This document shows, piece after piece, positions 20,804 to 30,459 of a DNA stretch of 64,000 nucleotides. The notes below the pieces were generated by a model. It ran no database searches. It was given only the letters and a program-made list of their open reading frames with translations, and was not told the origin of the DNA. The stretch is from Pomphorhynchus laevis (taxonomy: Eukaryota > Acanthocephala > Palaeacanthocephala > Echinorhynchida > Pomphorhynchidae), in NCBI GenBank assembly GCA_012934845.2, contig WNNJ02000878.1, positions 1-64,000 on the forward strand, in the 5' to 3' direction. Position 1 is the stretch's first letter; every line of letters begins with the position of its first letter. The translations under genes and the position numbers were made by a program.

Positions 20804-22000
20804 CTAGCAGAAACTAGGAGAGAGAAAGTTGCCCTTCTCACTCCCAGCCCTACCAGGAGAAGACACTTGCCCACCGGCATTATCTTCATCTCCCTCTGAG
20901 GCCAACAACTCCCAGCATATATCATCTTTCTTTGCCAACTTCAAGGAAGCCAACTTTTGTTTAGAAGATGATCTCTTCTTAGAACGGGGGGCTCTCTTTG
21001 AAGAGGTAAGAATCGTCGATGGAGGAGAACGGGACTCCTCGAATTTCGCTATCAGATGGTTCATTAAGGCTCGAATCTCGTCTTTATATGTCTGTAGTCT
21101 TGCGTCAACAATTTTGAAAATGTCGGTGTCAGACATACCATAACCGTTTGAATTGGATAAGCTGGCAGCGGCAAAGTGGGCCGGTTTGACCGGTGCCCCA
21201 CAATGCCTTAATTTGTATTCTTTGAAGATAGGACATCTTCTAGACCAGGCCGGGTGCTGACCACCACAATTGGAACACAGAGGGGGGAGAGAACATTTCC
21301 CCTCATGGACTTCGGAAGAGCTGCAAACCCCACACGTATGGGGCCTAGTACAGTTCGAGGACCAGTGCCCCCAGAGGTGGCACCCATTGCAATGGGGGTA
21401 TGTTAAGTCATCAGCATCTACGATATTGAAAGAAAGATTGTACCCCAGAAAGGGGTTACATTTGCTTTTAGCCAGACATTCCGCCTGATCGACTGCGGTA
21501 GAACAGAATGCTATTGGTATAGCCTGGCCTTTCTTGCCCAGGATTGGGCGAATATTATGAATTTTGAACTCAGATGTGAGAGCAATGATATCTTCCTCCG
21601 TTGCGAAGGGCGGAAAATTATTAATTTTCAAAGTCGCCTGAATAGGCCTGTAAGTAGTTGACCCAAATTCTTTTAGGTGTGTTTCGAAGAATTCTAGGTA
21701 CGATGCTGCCAGATCTGGAGAGCTGAAAGAAACCCGGATTTCGGAATCTAAATATTTTATCGAATTAAATAGAATTCTCTTCTTATAAGAGCTTGTAAAC
21801 TCTCTCAGAAAAATATTGAAAAGATTCTTCCTTTCAAATGGTTGAAGAAGTCTGATTATTACCAGATTCACCACTTTAGGCACAGGAGGGAGTTCTCCAT
21901 CCGTGCTTGAGATTAAAAAATTAGACGAAATAGGACTAACCTTGTTTTCTTTGGCTTGAGAATTCGATGTTACATTAGAAATACCTGAGTTCCGTTCCAT
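20804..22000 (-). CDS. LINE A ORF1: gag-like zinc-knuckle protein
   Basis: A 398-residue nucleic-acid-binding protein that would package element RNA. After a short N-terminus (MERNSGISNVTSNSQAKENK) comes a folded region with NLVIIRLLQPFERKNLFN and RILFNSIKYLDSEIRVSFS, then a domain with LKINNFPPFATEEDIIALTS like the pre-zinc-finger domain of Jockey-group ORF1s. Three Cys/His knuckles follow: CNGCHLWGHWSSNC (CX2CX4HX4C), CGVCSSSEVHEGKC and CSNCGGQHPAWSRRC. The C-terminus is basic and serine-rich (KRAPRSKKRSSSKQK). No break is seen. The start is the first ATG after the 5' UTR and is conserved in copy C. Confidence 0.92.
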   Translation of the reverse strand: MERNSGISNVTSNSQAKENKVSPISSNFLISSTDGELPPVPKVVNLVIIRLLQPFERKNLFNIFLREFTSSYKKRILFNSIKYLDSEIRVSFSSPDLAASYLEFFETHLKEFGSTTYRPIQATLKINNFPPFATEEDIIALTSEFKIHNIRPILGKKGQAIPIAFCSTAVDQAECLAKSKCNPFLGYNLSFNIVDADDLTYPHCNGCHLWGHWSSNCTRPHTCGVCSSSEVHEGKCSLPPLCSNCGGQHPAWSRRCPIFKEYKLRHCGAPVKPAHFAAASLSNSNGYGMSDTDIFKIVDARLQTYKDEIRALMNHLIAKFEESRSPPSTILTSSKRAPRSKKRSSSKQKLASLKLAKKDDICWELLASEGDEDNAGGQVSSPGRAGSEKGNFLSPSFC

Positions 22001-22097
22001 ATTAGCTTGATTTTGTAAGTTGTTTGAAGCACCGATGGTAAATTTTTGACTGAGCTAACTTGTGAAAAAATGTTAAATTATAATCTAATTATAAAAA

Positions 22098-22109
22098 TTA
22101 TCACATGAT
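22098..22109. repeat. Target-site duplication of LINE A (5' side)
   Basis: TTATCACATGAT, identical to 18162-18173. Removing A would join the 5' ends of E and B through a single copy of this 12-mer. Confidence 0.8.
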
Positions 22110-22141
22110 ATTTCATAGCACACGAACGTAAAATTACAAAA

Positions 22142-23223
22142 ATGAGTAATTTTAGCATGCCGGAGCGTTTAAAGAACTCAATGAAAACTAATTTTCTAGC
22201 CAATGCAATAAATGAGGTAAGTGAATATTTAGCTTCTCTTGAATATATTCCATAGAGAGAACTCCCCCAGTACCAAAATTATCCAACCTGGTGATTATCA
22301 GACTTTAGGTGCCTCTGGAAAGACAGAACATGTTCAACGTTTTTATAAGAGGCTTTGTCGATCGATTTATAAAAAGGATATTGTTCAATGCGATTAAATA
22401 TTATGAATCTGAGATTAAAATCTCATTCTGCAATCCTGATCTGGCAATGTCGTACGTTACTACTTTAAAAAAGAGCATTTGGAACAAGGTATAATTGCTT
22501 CCAAACCAATCCTGGCAACAATAAAGATAAATAATATGCACACATTCATTTCATAAGAAGATATACAAGCCCTAGAAACTGATTACAAAATTTGAGATTT
22601 TTAATAATCAAAACCGACTCACAAACGTACCCTCACTGCAACAATTGTCATCAGTAGGGGCATTGGTCCACTGGCTGTTTTCTACCCCATAAGTGCGGCG
22701 TGTGTAGTACAACTGCTATACATCCTGAGAAGTGTGAAGGTAAGCCATTTTGCGCAAACTGCGGTGGTGAGCACCCCGCATGGTCAAAAAAGTGTAAAAT
22801 CTTTAAGGCATACCAAAAGAGACACAGGAGTGTGACAGCAAAACCGACTAGTTTCGTGGAAGCTGTCTCGTCTAACAAAAAGACGAAAGGATGCTAGATA
22901 CGGAAATCCTGAAACTTCTTGAAATGATGCAGCATCAGGCATCAATGATCCACCTTGAAAAATTTGTCCAAAAATTGGCGGGTCAATTGGCGGAATCTTT
23001 CTGTTCTCCTTCTTCTGGGAAGACCAACAATATTAAGAAGCCACCAAAATCTAAAAAAAGAAACAAGTCAGCGCTGAGCATAGCCGCTCTAAAGCTTGCT
23101 CGAAAGTATTCGATCTGGGCTATGGCTAACGAGGGAAATGAAGATATCGCCCATGGGCAAGCGACTCAATTTGTCGTGACGGGAAGCGGTAAAGGCGACC
23201 TTTCTGCCTGTAGTTGCGACTAG
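22142..23223 (+). pseudogene. LINE B ORF1, broken
   Basis: The start codon in AAAAATGAGTAATTTTAGC leads into MSNFSMPERLKNSM..., but the frame stops near 22254 and shifts several times. Recognisable parts are VPLERQNMFNVF...RILFNAIKYYESEIKIS (22309-22494), zinc knuckles in CANCGGEHPAWSKKC (22700-22897) and a lysine-rich C-terminus ending near 23220. The N-terminus differs from that of A, so B is a different subfamily. Confidence 0.75.
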
Positions 23224-23259
23224 GTGGAGAGCGTCCCACTTCGGTAACACTTACGCAAT

Positions 23260-25690
23260 AGGAAGTAATCAAGGGCCTTTTTCACTGAATATCCTTCAGT
23301 GGAATTCGGGAGTGCTTCCTCCAATAGCCTTCTATTTGGTAGGAATGCAGATGTTATAGTCCTTCAGGAGAAGCGGTCTATCCGTCTTCCCCAGGATATG
23401 ACTCGATTTATCCCTAAGCACATATACACCTACTTTACTCCTTACATAACCCCCATCACTCATCTCCATCTCAAGGGCTTTTAACCCTAGTGAAAAGCTC
23501 CTTAAGATCATCCCTTCTTTTAAACTATTATTGTCCAGCCCTGTCCTTTTTAGATATATCACTTTGTAAGAACGGTAAGCGTATAAGCATAGCCAATGTC
23601 TATATTCGGCCAGGATAAATTCACAAGAACCGTGATCTTCTGGATCGAATATTGCGGAGGGGTTATGACAATTTAATTGGTGACTTCAACGATGGTACTG
23701 GTCGTTGGATTAATGCAGCACTCCGCAGAGCAAGGATCGACTATCTTATTCATAAACCACCTTCTCCTACCTTTCATTGCTCTACAACAAATTTTCTTCT
23801 CGACATATTACTGCTACATAAGATGTGGTTGTTGAAACCCATTTTCACTGAGCAGTCGCGTCAACAACAGACCACCTTTCATGACTTAATTCGCTGGCGG
23901 CTAGAGGACGATACGTTGCTTAGAAGGAGGTTTCACTTTGACCCTATTAGAGTGGCCTTCTTTCAAGCAGCTATCCAAATTTTCCCCAGAACTGGAATTG
24001 AGTGTTTGACCGAATTTAATTCCTACCTCTCAACGCACGTTACCGCGATCCTTTCGAATACCTATAAAGGTTTAATGTACATTCCTACTCAAACAAAGCT
24101 CAAGGTCCTAGCTAAAATGTTACACCTTCCCAATCTCTCTGTTGCCGCCAGAGAGATCCTCTCGAATGAATACTAAAGCTCTAGATATAGGCTCCAGCTG
24201 AGCATGGATATGGCAAGTATTGCTCACCTAAACCCTTCTCAGCCTTCCTTCTGGAAGATTTTCAAGAAGGAGAAGTTTGTATGCTGTAAGGATAGAGCCT
24301 TGGTTTGAATTAGTAGCATAGGCGTTGACACAGTTTTAGAGGAGTCACTTTCCTTACATAATTATGAAGCCACTCAATCTCCCCCAACCAATCCCGCCTT
24401 GGTGTGACTTCAGGAGTAGGGACTTATCTGTTACAGATATCCTTAACTCCTGGGGATCACTCCCGGGCACCTTCAAATCTTCCGCGCCCTTCTCCAATCG
24501 TGTCTGTCAGCTTTCGACATACAGTCAGAGAAAGGAAGACGCCATCACAATGCTATTAGCCTCCCTGTCCGACATAGCAGGCATCAACATCAGCCGTCGA
24601 GTTTTATCACCTAAAAAGAGATTAATCACTTATCCTAAAGATCTGCGGCCCATCTCGATTCAAAACGCCCTCATATCCATCTACGAGAAAACGCCTGCGC
24701 GTAGAATCCGCGTTTATTTATATAGGCGTAGTTTGATCTCACCGAGTTTTCATGGGTTTGTCAAAGGGCGCTCGGTTCATTCAGCAATTGGTGAAGTGCA
24801 TCAGTATTGTCAGGATAATAGTCATCAGCTTGCTGTGGCTGTTTTGCTTGATTTTTCAGCTGCATTTGACCGGATCTCCATTCCCTTCGTTATCTCCTCT
24901 CTCAGGTCCCTTGGGTTGCCTGCGAGAATTGTTAACAGGGTGGATATATTGTTGTACACCAAGCGGTTCTACTATGAAGACGACCCTTATGCGCGTCAGT
25001 TCTACCCTATTACGGGTGTACCTCAAGGATCCCTACTTTCTCCTATCTTATATCTTGCTGCATCCATTGTACTACTCAAGAATTTTAAACGTGATCAACA
25101 TCTAGCGGTATATGCTGATGATACCACAGCCTTGTTCTCTGGACGCAGGTGCAAATATGTAATCTCTGGCATCAGCTGTTTCTTTTTGAGATTAAAAGAT
25201 CAGTTGCCCTCATATAATCCTTTTTTAAACTCCTCTAAATCGCAAGTGGTAGTCTTTCATGGCGGTCCTGTCACCAAAAAGAAACTTAAGAGACTAGCAC
25301 TCTCTGCACTCTCCTCCATTTTGCAGCATCAACCACTCCCCATCTTCACGAGTCGATTAAAATATCTGGGGTTCACTGTTACGGTGAATTGGTCGGCGAC
25401 AGCTGACCTGGATAGACTTAAACGTATCCTGAAGAAAGCTAGGTGGGCTCTGAAACTAGTCCAGCATCTGCCATTGAATGGGATAACCCAAGTGCGCCTC
25501 TGACGTACTTGGGCTATCTCGGGATTAGTCTTCTTCTCACGAAGACGTCCCCCAGAACAAAGACTAAGGTTTCTCAAGCTCCTCATCTCGAGATAACCAA
25601 CCATAGTCTGCCTTGACTGGACTCTTAGGTGTGTGAGAGACCCCGAATGGTTCAGTCAGAGGGCGGCGCGCTGATGCGGCCGAGGGCTCA
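23260..25690 (+). pseudogene. LINE B ORF2, broken endonuclease-RT
   Basis: Open pieces at 23299-23484, 23652-24176 and 24364-25503 together cover most of the A ORF2 protein: VIVLQEKRSIRLPQD, LIGDFNDGTGRWIN, LRPISIQNALISIYEK, VLLDFSAAFDRI, GVPQGSLLSPILY and VYADDTTALFSGRR. Two clear breaks are a stop at about 24174 (TACTAA where A has TACTGG) and another at 25501-25503 soon after the RT. It was once a complete ORF2. The 379-residue RT piece is long but lacks the endonuclease in frame. Confidence 0.85.
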
Positions 25691-25859
25691 GATCCCTCTG
25701 GACCTGAGGCCGTAAATATAAGTTGAAGATTTCAAAATACACGTCGTGAACGGCTTCTATTTAAAGTTGTCTTTAGCATGTTTTTGTTTCTTAAAGTTTT
25801 TATCGGTTATATAGTTATTAATAAACCCTTACTTATTTATTTATATAATGAAAATTTAA

Positions 25860-26256
25860 TTTTAGTCGTAAAACTTCTACATTAATACATTGATGTAAAG
25901 GTGTGAATTGATAGTCACGGCATATAAAATGTGCTTTTAAAAATTAATAAGGTCTATGAATAATGCCCAAAACCTGATAACAGCAGTTTCTCGTGATGAC
26001 TTCTAATTCTTCTTTCGAAACATCGTATGTTGTTTAATTGACAATTCATAAAATGGTTTTCACTTTAAATTTTAATTTAAATGTTTTACTTAATATATAT
26101 TTTATTTTAATGAAATCTTATATGATTAAAATTTAGTTTTGAACAAACAAAATCAAAAGTGCCAATTTGAGATTAGAGGGTCACTGGCCGATTCCATGAA
26201 GGAGGCGGCGTTGCGCCGTTGCACTACCACACTCAGTCGCTACATGAGCCAGTTAT
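25860..26256. repeat. PLE 3'-end half and GC-rich block, inverted copy at 49 kb
   Basis: Starting near 25945 the plus strand has the 3' half of the PLE terminal motif (CCTGATAACAGCAG, then CGTGATGACTTCTAATTC and CGAAACATCGTATG). About 120 bp of AT-rich sequence and a GC-rich block of about 90 bp (26160-26250, with GGAGGCGGCGTTGCGCCG) follow. The same run is present in reverse at 49155-49440. The GC-rich block is the most GC-rich non-LINE sequence nearby and its origin is unknown. Confidence 0.65.
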
Positions 26257-26257
26257 C

Positions 26258-26600
26258 TGGTGTACTTGAGCTCTCTCGGGATTAGTCTTCTTTTCTAGAG
26301 GACGTCCCCAGAGCAAAGGCTAAGGTTTATTAAGCTTCTCCTCTCTCGTTTACCCAGCATAGTCCGTGCTGATTGATTCTTCGGGGGGTGGGGTGAAAGA
26401 CCCCGGGCAGTTCAGTCGTAAGGCGGCGTGTTGGATCGGTTGAGGGCTCAGATCCCCTGGACCTGAGGCCATAGAAGAAAAAGAGTTGGAAGACTGATGA
26501 GCTGCTGTTCGACTTGACTTTCTATTGTTATGTCTGATCTTATTTGTTGCATGTTATCATGTTTTTGTGTGTAGTTAAGAAAGTCTAAATTTATTTAGTT
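26258..26600 (+). mobile_element. LINE copy F, 3' end only
   Basis: The last ~220 bp of ORF2 of the A/B family (CTCTCGGGATTAGTCTTCTT to CCCTGGACCTGAGGCC) plus a 3' UTR ending GTTAAGAAAGTCTAAATTT. It is severely 5'-truncated. It lies inside the inverted duplication shared with 50006-50703. Confidence 0.8.
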
Positions 26601-26960
26601 ATAATCGTATTTGAAATAAATAATCGTACATGAATTATTAATTTGCAATTTGTACAATATAGAATCTGATTTCGCTAGTCATCCATGATGAATTAAAAAT
26701 TAAGTTAAAGATTACATTGATAACTATAGAAGTCGTCAAATCAGCGCGAATTCGAAATATAAGATTTCATTATTTGATTTGGTTATCCAAATTAGCAGTC
26801 AAATAACGACCTACTGATTTAACTCATTCAAGTCAACTAAATCATTAATTTTTGACTGTCAAATATCGATATAATTTGTCTTCAACATGACGTATTGTAT
26901 TAAAATTTGATATATTGGCCATATAAAGTTCAAGTTGGAACTTGTTCGATAAAGTTTTTT
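26263..26960 (+). repeat. Inverted duplication, left arm (~700 bp)
   Basis: This arm contains the LINE F 3' end and about 400 bp of otherwise unique sequence (for example GATTTCGCTAGTCATCCATG and CAAGTTGGAACTTGTTCG). It is present in reverse orientation at 50006-50703 with only occasional differences. The arms are about 23 kb apart. Confidence 0.85.
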
Positions 26961-27019
26961 TAACAATTAATTATTATCAAAAATAATAATTTTTAACAAG
27001 AACAAACTTGTATTAGATT

Positions 27020-27285
27020 AAGATACACTAGATAGTCAAATTTCATTAAATGAAATACGTCATTAGCATGTATTTATCACCGCTTAATAATTAATTAATT
27101 CTGACCGCTTAAATCTGACCCAATTATTTCTTTACTTTTATAATTATTTAAAAGTCCCGCTATATTTATGTTATCTATACATTTATTAATGAGGTTTATG
27201 GTTAATGCATATTTCCTATTGTTATTATTAACATTTATTGTACGATTATAGTATTTTGTATCACAAAAACTGTCTATTACAATTC
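27020..27285. mobile_element. PLE pieces in opposite orientations
   Basis: 27020-27095 is the 5' half of the PLE terminal region (ACTAGATAGTCAAATTTC, ATTAGCATGTATTTATCACC), plus strand. 27130-27285 is a minus-strand piece of the PLE N-terminal region (equivalent to about 5700-5860). It abuts the plus-strand PLE that starts at about 27280, forming a head-to-head junction, an arrangement PLEs are known to show. Confidence 0.6.
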
Positions 27286-27397
27286 GTTATATAATAACTT
27301 AAATGATTACTTTAGTAAGCTGATTAATAGTGAAAGCTCGAATATATCTAAGATAAACATTTGGAAAGATTATATATTTGATAAAATTAAAAATAAA

Positions 27398-27766
27398 ATG
27401 AAAATAACAAACAATTATAAAAGGAAAGATAAAATTAATAAAGATATGTATAAAGAACTTACTAAATTAAAGGATAAAAATATAATAACAAATATTGATA
27501 AAGCTAGTAATAACTTTGTCTTCATATGCAAAAAGCTTTATTATGATATACTAATGAAAGAAATTAATTTTAATGATTTAAATGTATATCCAACATATGA
27601 ACGTAGTGAGTTGAGTTTTGAAACAATTATTGCAAGTCACTGTTCTATAATGGATAAAAAGGGTATAAAGGTTGAATTAGATAATAAAACTATACCTATA
27701 TTAAATTGGAATCCAAAATTACATAAAAATCCAATTAAACCTAGGTTCATATGTAGTGCGTTTTAA
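27398..27766 (+). pseudogene. PLE pre-RT and first RT block (122 aa open)
   Basis: The frame MKITNNYKRKDKINKDMYKE continues through KDKNIITNIDKASNNFVFIC and FETIIASHCSIMDKKGIKVE to LNWNPKLHKNPIKPRFICSA. The D-K-A-S-N-N and W-N-P-K-(L)-H-K-N-P blocks are conserved PLE RT segments. The first methionine is internal. The frame closes where the finger subdomain should continue. Confidence 0.75.
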
Positions 27767-28108
27767 TGTACATTAAAACCACTTTCGGTCTATATGAATA
27801 AAATACTTAAAGTAATTAAAGCACACTTTAAAAAATATTGCAAGGTAATCGAAATTAATACTGGTATAAAACACTATTTCAGTATTAATTCTACAAAAGA
27901 ATTTTTAGAACAGACAAAAAGAATAAATTTTTAAAATATAAATACATACGATTTTAGTACGCTTTATACAAATCTAGATTTAGTAGATATTAAAGAAGCG
28001 TTAGTAAAATTAACTAATCTTATATTCGGAAAAAGATATACATATATATGTTATAATAATTATAACACCTATCTAACAAAAATTAAATCATCAAGTAAAT
28101 ATAAATAT

Positions 28109-28399
28109 ATGGATAAAATTGAATTAATAGAATCCTTAATTATTTTGATAAATCAAAATTATTTAAAAGTAGGGACATCTATATTTAGACAAGTAAAAGG
28201 TGTTCCAATGGGTGGTAATAGTAGCCCAATTATAGCTGACTTGTTTTTAAGTTTTATAGAATATAAATTTGATTATAACTGTGTAAAAACTAAATCTAAA
28301 CAATATAAATATATGAAATACATGTTTCGATACATTGATGATATATGTGTATTTAATTCTAATAATTTTTATTCAATTAGTGAGCACATTTATCCATAA
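28109..28399 (+). pseudogene. PLE RT palm fragment with YIDD (96 aa open)
   Basis: The frame MDKIELIESLIILINQNYLK contains SIFRQVKGVPMGGNSSPIIA (motif B, with invariant G/P/G residues) and YMKYMFRYIDDICVFNSNNF (motif C, YIDD), so the catalytic aspartates of motif C survive. It ends in front of the C-terminal domain at 28454. Confidence 0.8.
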
Positions 28400-28453
28400 A
28401 GCCTTATTCTTAACAAAACCAATATTAATGATAAAGAAGGTGTATATCTAGAT

Positions 28454-28750
28454 ATGAACATTAAATTAACATTAACTAAAACTACTATTAATTTATATCG
28501 TAAGGATGACATATTTAAATTTACAAGAAACATATTTTTGCATGAGCATTCATGCATACCATATAATATAAAATATAATACATTAAATAATGAAATTTTA
28601 AGAATTGCAACAATATGTAATGATATTGGCTTTCTTAAAAATCATTTAAATAATTTAATAGATACATATTTTAAACTAGGTTACTTTAAAACTAACATCA
28701 AGCAGAAAATAGTAAAATATATGAATCAACACAATAATATAAAGAATTAA
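28454..28750 (+). pseudogene. PLE C-terminal domain (98 aa open)
   Basis: This is the counterpart of 185-550, almost identical to it in protein sequence (one copy has GFLKNHLNN, the other GFLQNHLNN). It ends QHNNIKN*. It follows the RT palm piece by about 55 bp, which fixes its place in the element. Confidence 0.75.
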
Positions 28751-28929
28751 TTTAGAATCATTTGCGGAAAATTTTCATGGATAATAAATGATATACTTTT
28801 TATTCATATGAGATATACTAGATAATCTTATTTCATCAGATGAAATACGTTATTAACATGTATTTGTCTACGCTGCTATGTTGGGTCGATGAATAAGGAT
28901 ACGATACCTTATTACTTAGCAGTTGCACA

Positions 28930-30450
28930 CAAGTTTTAAACTGTTGTATATTTCTATACGTTGATAATATTGTGAATTTAACTCAAATAATTAACAAATT
29001 TATCTAAGTAGCCTTATTCTTAATAACACTAATATTGATGATCAAGAAGGTATATATCTTGATACGAATTCATGCATATCATGTAATATAAAATATAATA
29101 CATTAAATAATGAAATTTTAAGAATTGTAACAATATGTAATGATATTGGCTTTCTTCAAAATCATTTAAATAATTCAATAAATAAATGTTTTAAACTAAT
29201 TTAATCTAAAAATAAAATCAAACAGAAAATGGTAAAAATATATAAATCAACTAAATATTATGAAAAATAAATTTAAACTCTTAAGCGGAAATTTTTTATG
29301 AATAATAAACAATATATCTTGTATTATAATAAGATACACTAGATAATCAAATTTCATAAGTGTAAATACATCATTAAAATGTATTTGGGCCTGCTTCCAT
29401 GTTGGGTCGAGGAATAGAGCCCGAAGCCTGATAACATGGTATTTCTTCCTGATAAAATGGATACAAACGGAATATTTAAACTAGGTTACTATATTTAAAC
29501 TAGTAAGCAAAAAATTTTGGGATATTAAATGTATCCATTTTTATGGTTAGTAAAAAATATAATATGCGTTAGAATGAGGTATTAACCTACATAATCACGT
29601 TACATCAGAAATGTATCATTAGAATGTACTTGGCCTCGCCGCTATGCTGGGTTGAAGAATAGGTCGAAACCTGATAGCATAGCGGTTCCTTTCGATGCCC
29701 GTCGATCTTCTTTATTGATTTAAAAAAAATCTTTTTAAAATTATGATATTTACATTTTTAGATTCATATATGGTGCATAATATGTAGCCTAAGTTATAAG
29801 AGATCTGATTTATTGCAACAATATCTTCAAAATCATCAAAATAATTTAATAAACATATTTTAAACTAGTTTACTATAAAAATAAAATCAAACTGAAAATC
29901 GTAAAATCTATAAATCAACGAAATAATAAGAAAAATAAATTTAAATTAGATGAAAAATTTTATCGATAAAAAGTATATAATATCTTACATGATATAATAT
30001 ATTTTTATGGATGGATAATAAATAATATACTTTGTGTTAGAATAAGATAACAGATAATAAATAATTATTGGAGCTGGATTGAAGGAAAGAAGAAATTGTT
30101 TTTGATATTTCGCTAATTACTGCTAGCATCTTCAGAAAATTCTAAGGTGCTAAATTTCTAAGGTACTTTCTTATCTACAGCCGTTAAAAAGAAATTTAAA
30201 AATTCCATCAATTTAGTAGCTTTTGACCAATTAAAATATTTTTGAAGTTGAATAAGACTTTAGAAGTTCATAATAAGGGCAAATAACATAACATAACTGC
30301 AATGCTAACATACCATAGCAGTTCCTCCTGATGTCCTCTAATCCTTATTCTATAACATCTTATATTATTTGAATTAATGAAATTGACTTTTATTTTTAAT
30401 TCTAATTTTAAAATTCAACTATAATTTTAATTTTAAATTTAATTTTAACT
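28930..30450 (+). mobile_element. Chain of PLE C-terminal/3'-end fragments
   Basis: At least four successive plus-strand PLE ends are seen. The C-terminal piece at 28960-29250 has a 3' end at 29290-29460, a further 3' end lies at 29500-29700, and the C-terminal piece at 29800-30060 is followed by a 3' end near 30300-30360. Each 3' end has the GTATTTGG...GCTATG...CCTGATA...TAGC motif. They look like repeated insertions or duplications of 3' pieces into the same locus. A fold-back element half (30060-30160) separates the last two. Confidence 0.65.
30060..30160 (+). repeat. Fold-back element half, related to satellite 1
   Basis: AATTATTGGAGCTGGATTGA, a TTTTTGATATTTCGCTAATT segment and GCTAGCATCTTCAGAAAATT: a single dispersed copy of the first ~90 bp of the satellite-1 monomer. 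Confidence 0.65.
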
Positions 30451-30459
30451 TTTAAATTT

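Larger units (their letters stand above)
18174..22097 (-). mobile_element. LINE copy A, both ORFs open, apparently full length
   Basis: A 3.9-kb non-LTR retrotransposon on the minus strand: a ~100-bp 5' UTR, ORF1 (20804-22000), ORF2 (18310-20769), a 135-bp 3' UTR and a (TTATC)n tail. It is flanked by 12-bp direct repeats. Endonuclease type, CCHC ORF1, absence of an RNase H domain and a simple-repeat tail place it in the Jockey/CR1/R1 broad group; I cannot fix the clade by eye. It is inserted between the 5' ends of E and B. Open ORFs and high similarity to copy C (about 98% in ORF2) indicate recent activity. Confidence 0.9.
22110..25855 (+). mobile_element. LINE copy B, degraded relative of A
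   Basis: A plus-strand LINE of the same group, about 80-85% similar to A. ORF1 spans about 22142-23223 and ORF2 about 23260-25690. The 3' UTR contains GCATGTTTTTG and TTTTTATCGGTTA as in copy C and runs out in a TTATTTATTTATATAA tract. It lies head-to-head with LINE E, A having inserted between them. Multiple stops and frameshifts show it is an old copy. Confidence 0.85.
27280..28900 (+). mobile_element. Best-preserved PLE: RT and 3' end
   Basis: A 5'-truncated PLE with a nearly continuous RT region. In order: pre-RT segment (KINKDMYKELTKLKDKNIIT), NIDKASNNFVFICKKLYYD, the WNPKLHKNPIKPRFIC block, LYTNLDLVD (motif A), KGVPMGGNSSPIIADLF (motif B), RYIDDICVFNS (motif C) and the MNIKLTLTKTT C-terminal domain to 28750. 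The 3' untranslated region with the hairpin motif follows to about 28900. No GIY-YIG endonuclease follows the RT, unlike classical Penelope. A few stops and shifts break it. Confidence 0.85.

Noticed and set aside
18299-21488. Additional plus- and minus-strand ORFs overlapping LINE A ORFs
   Set aside because: Antisense or shifted-frame shadows of the two real ORFs; the same holds for those in copies B, C and D.
25945-26015. Hammerhead ribozyme suggested by GTGATGA...CGAAAC
   Set aside because: A hammerhead needs CTGATGA, a paired stem II, GAAA and a cleavage triplet closed by stems I and III. Here stem II cannot form between the two words, and the layout is not kept in other copies.
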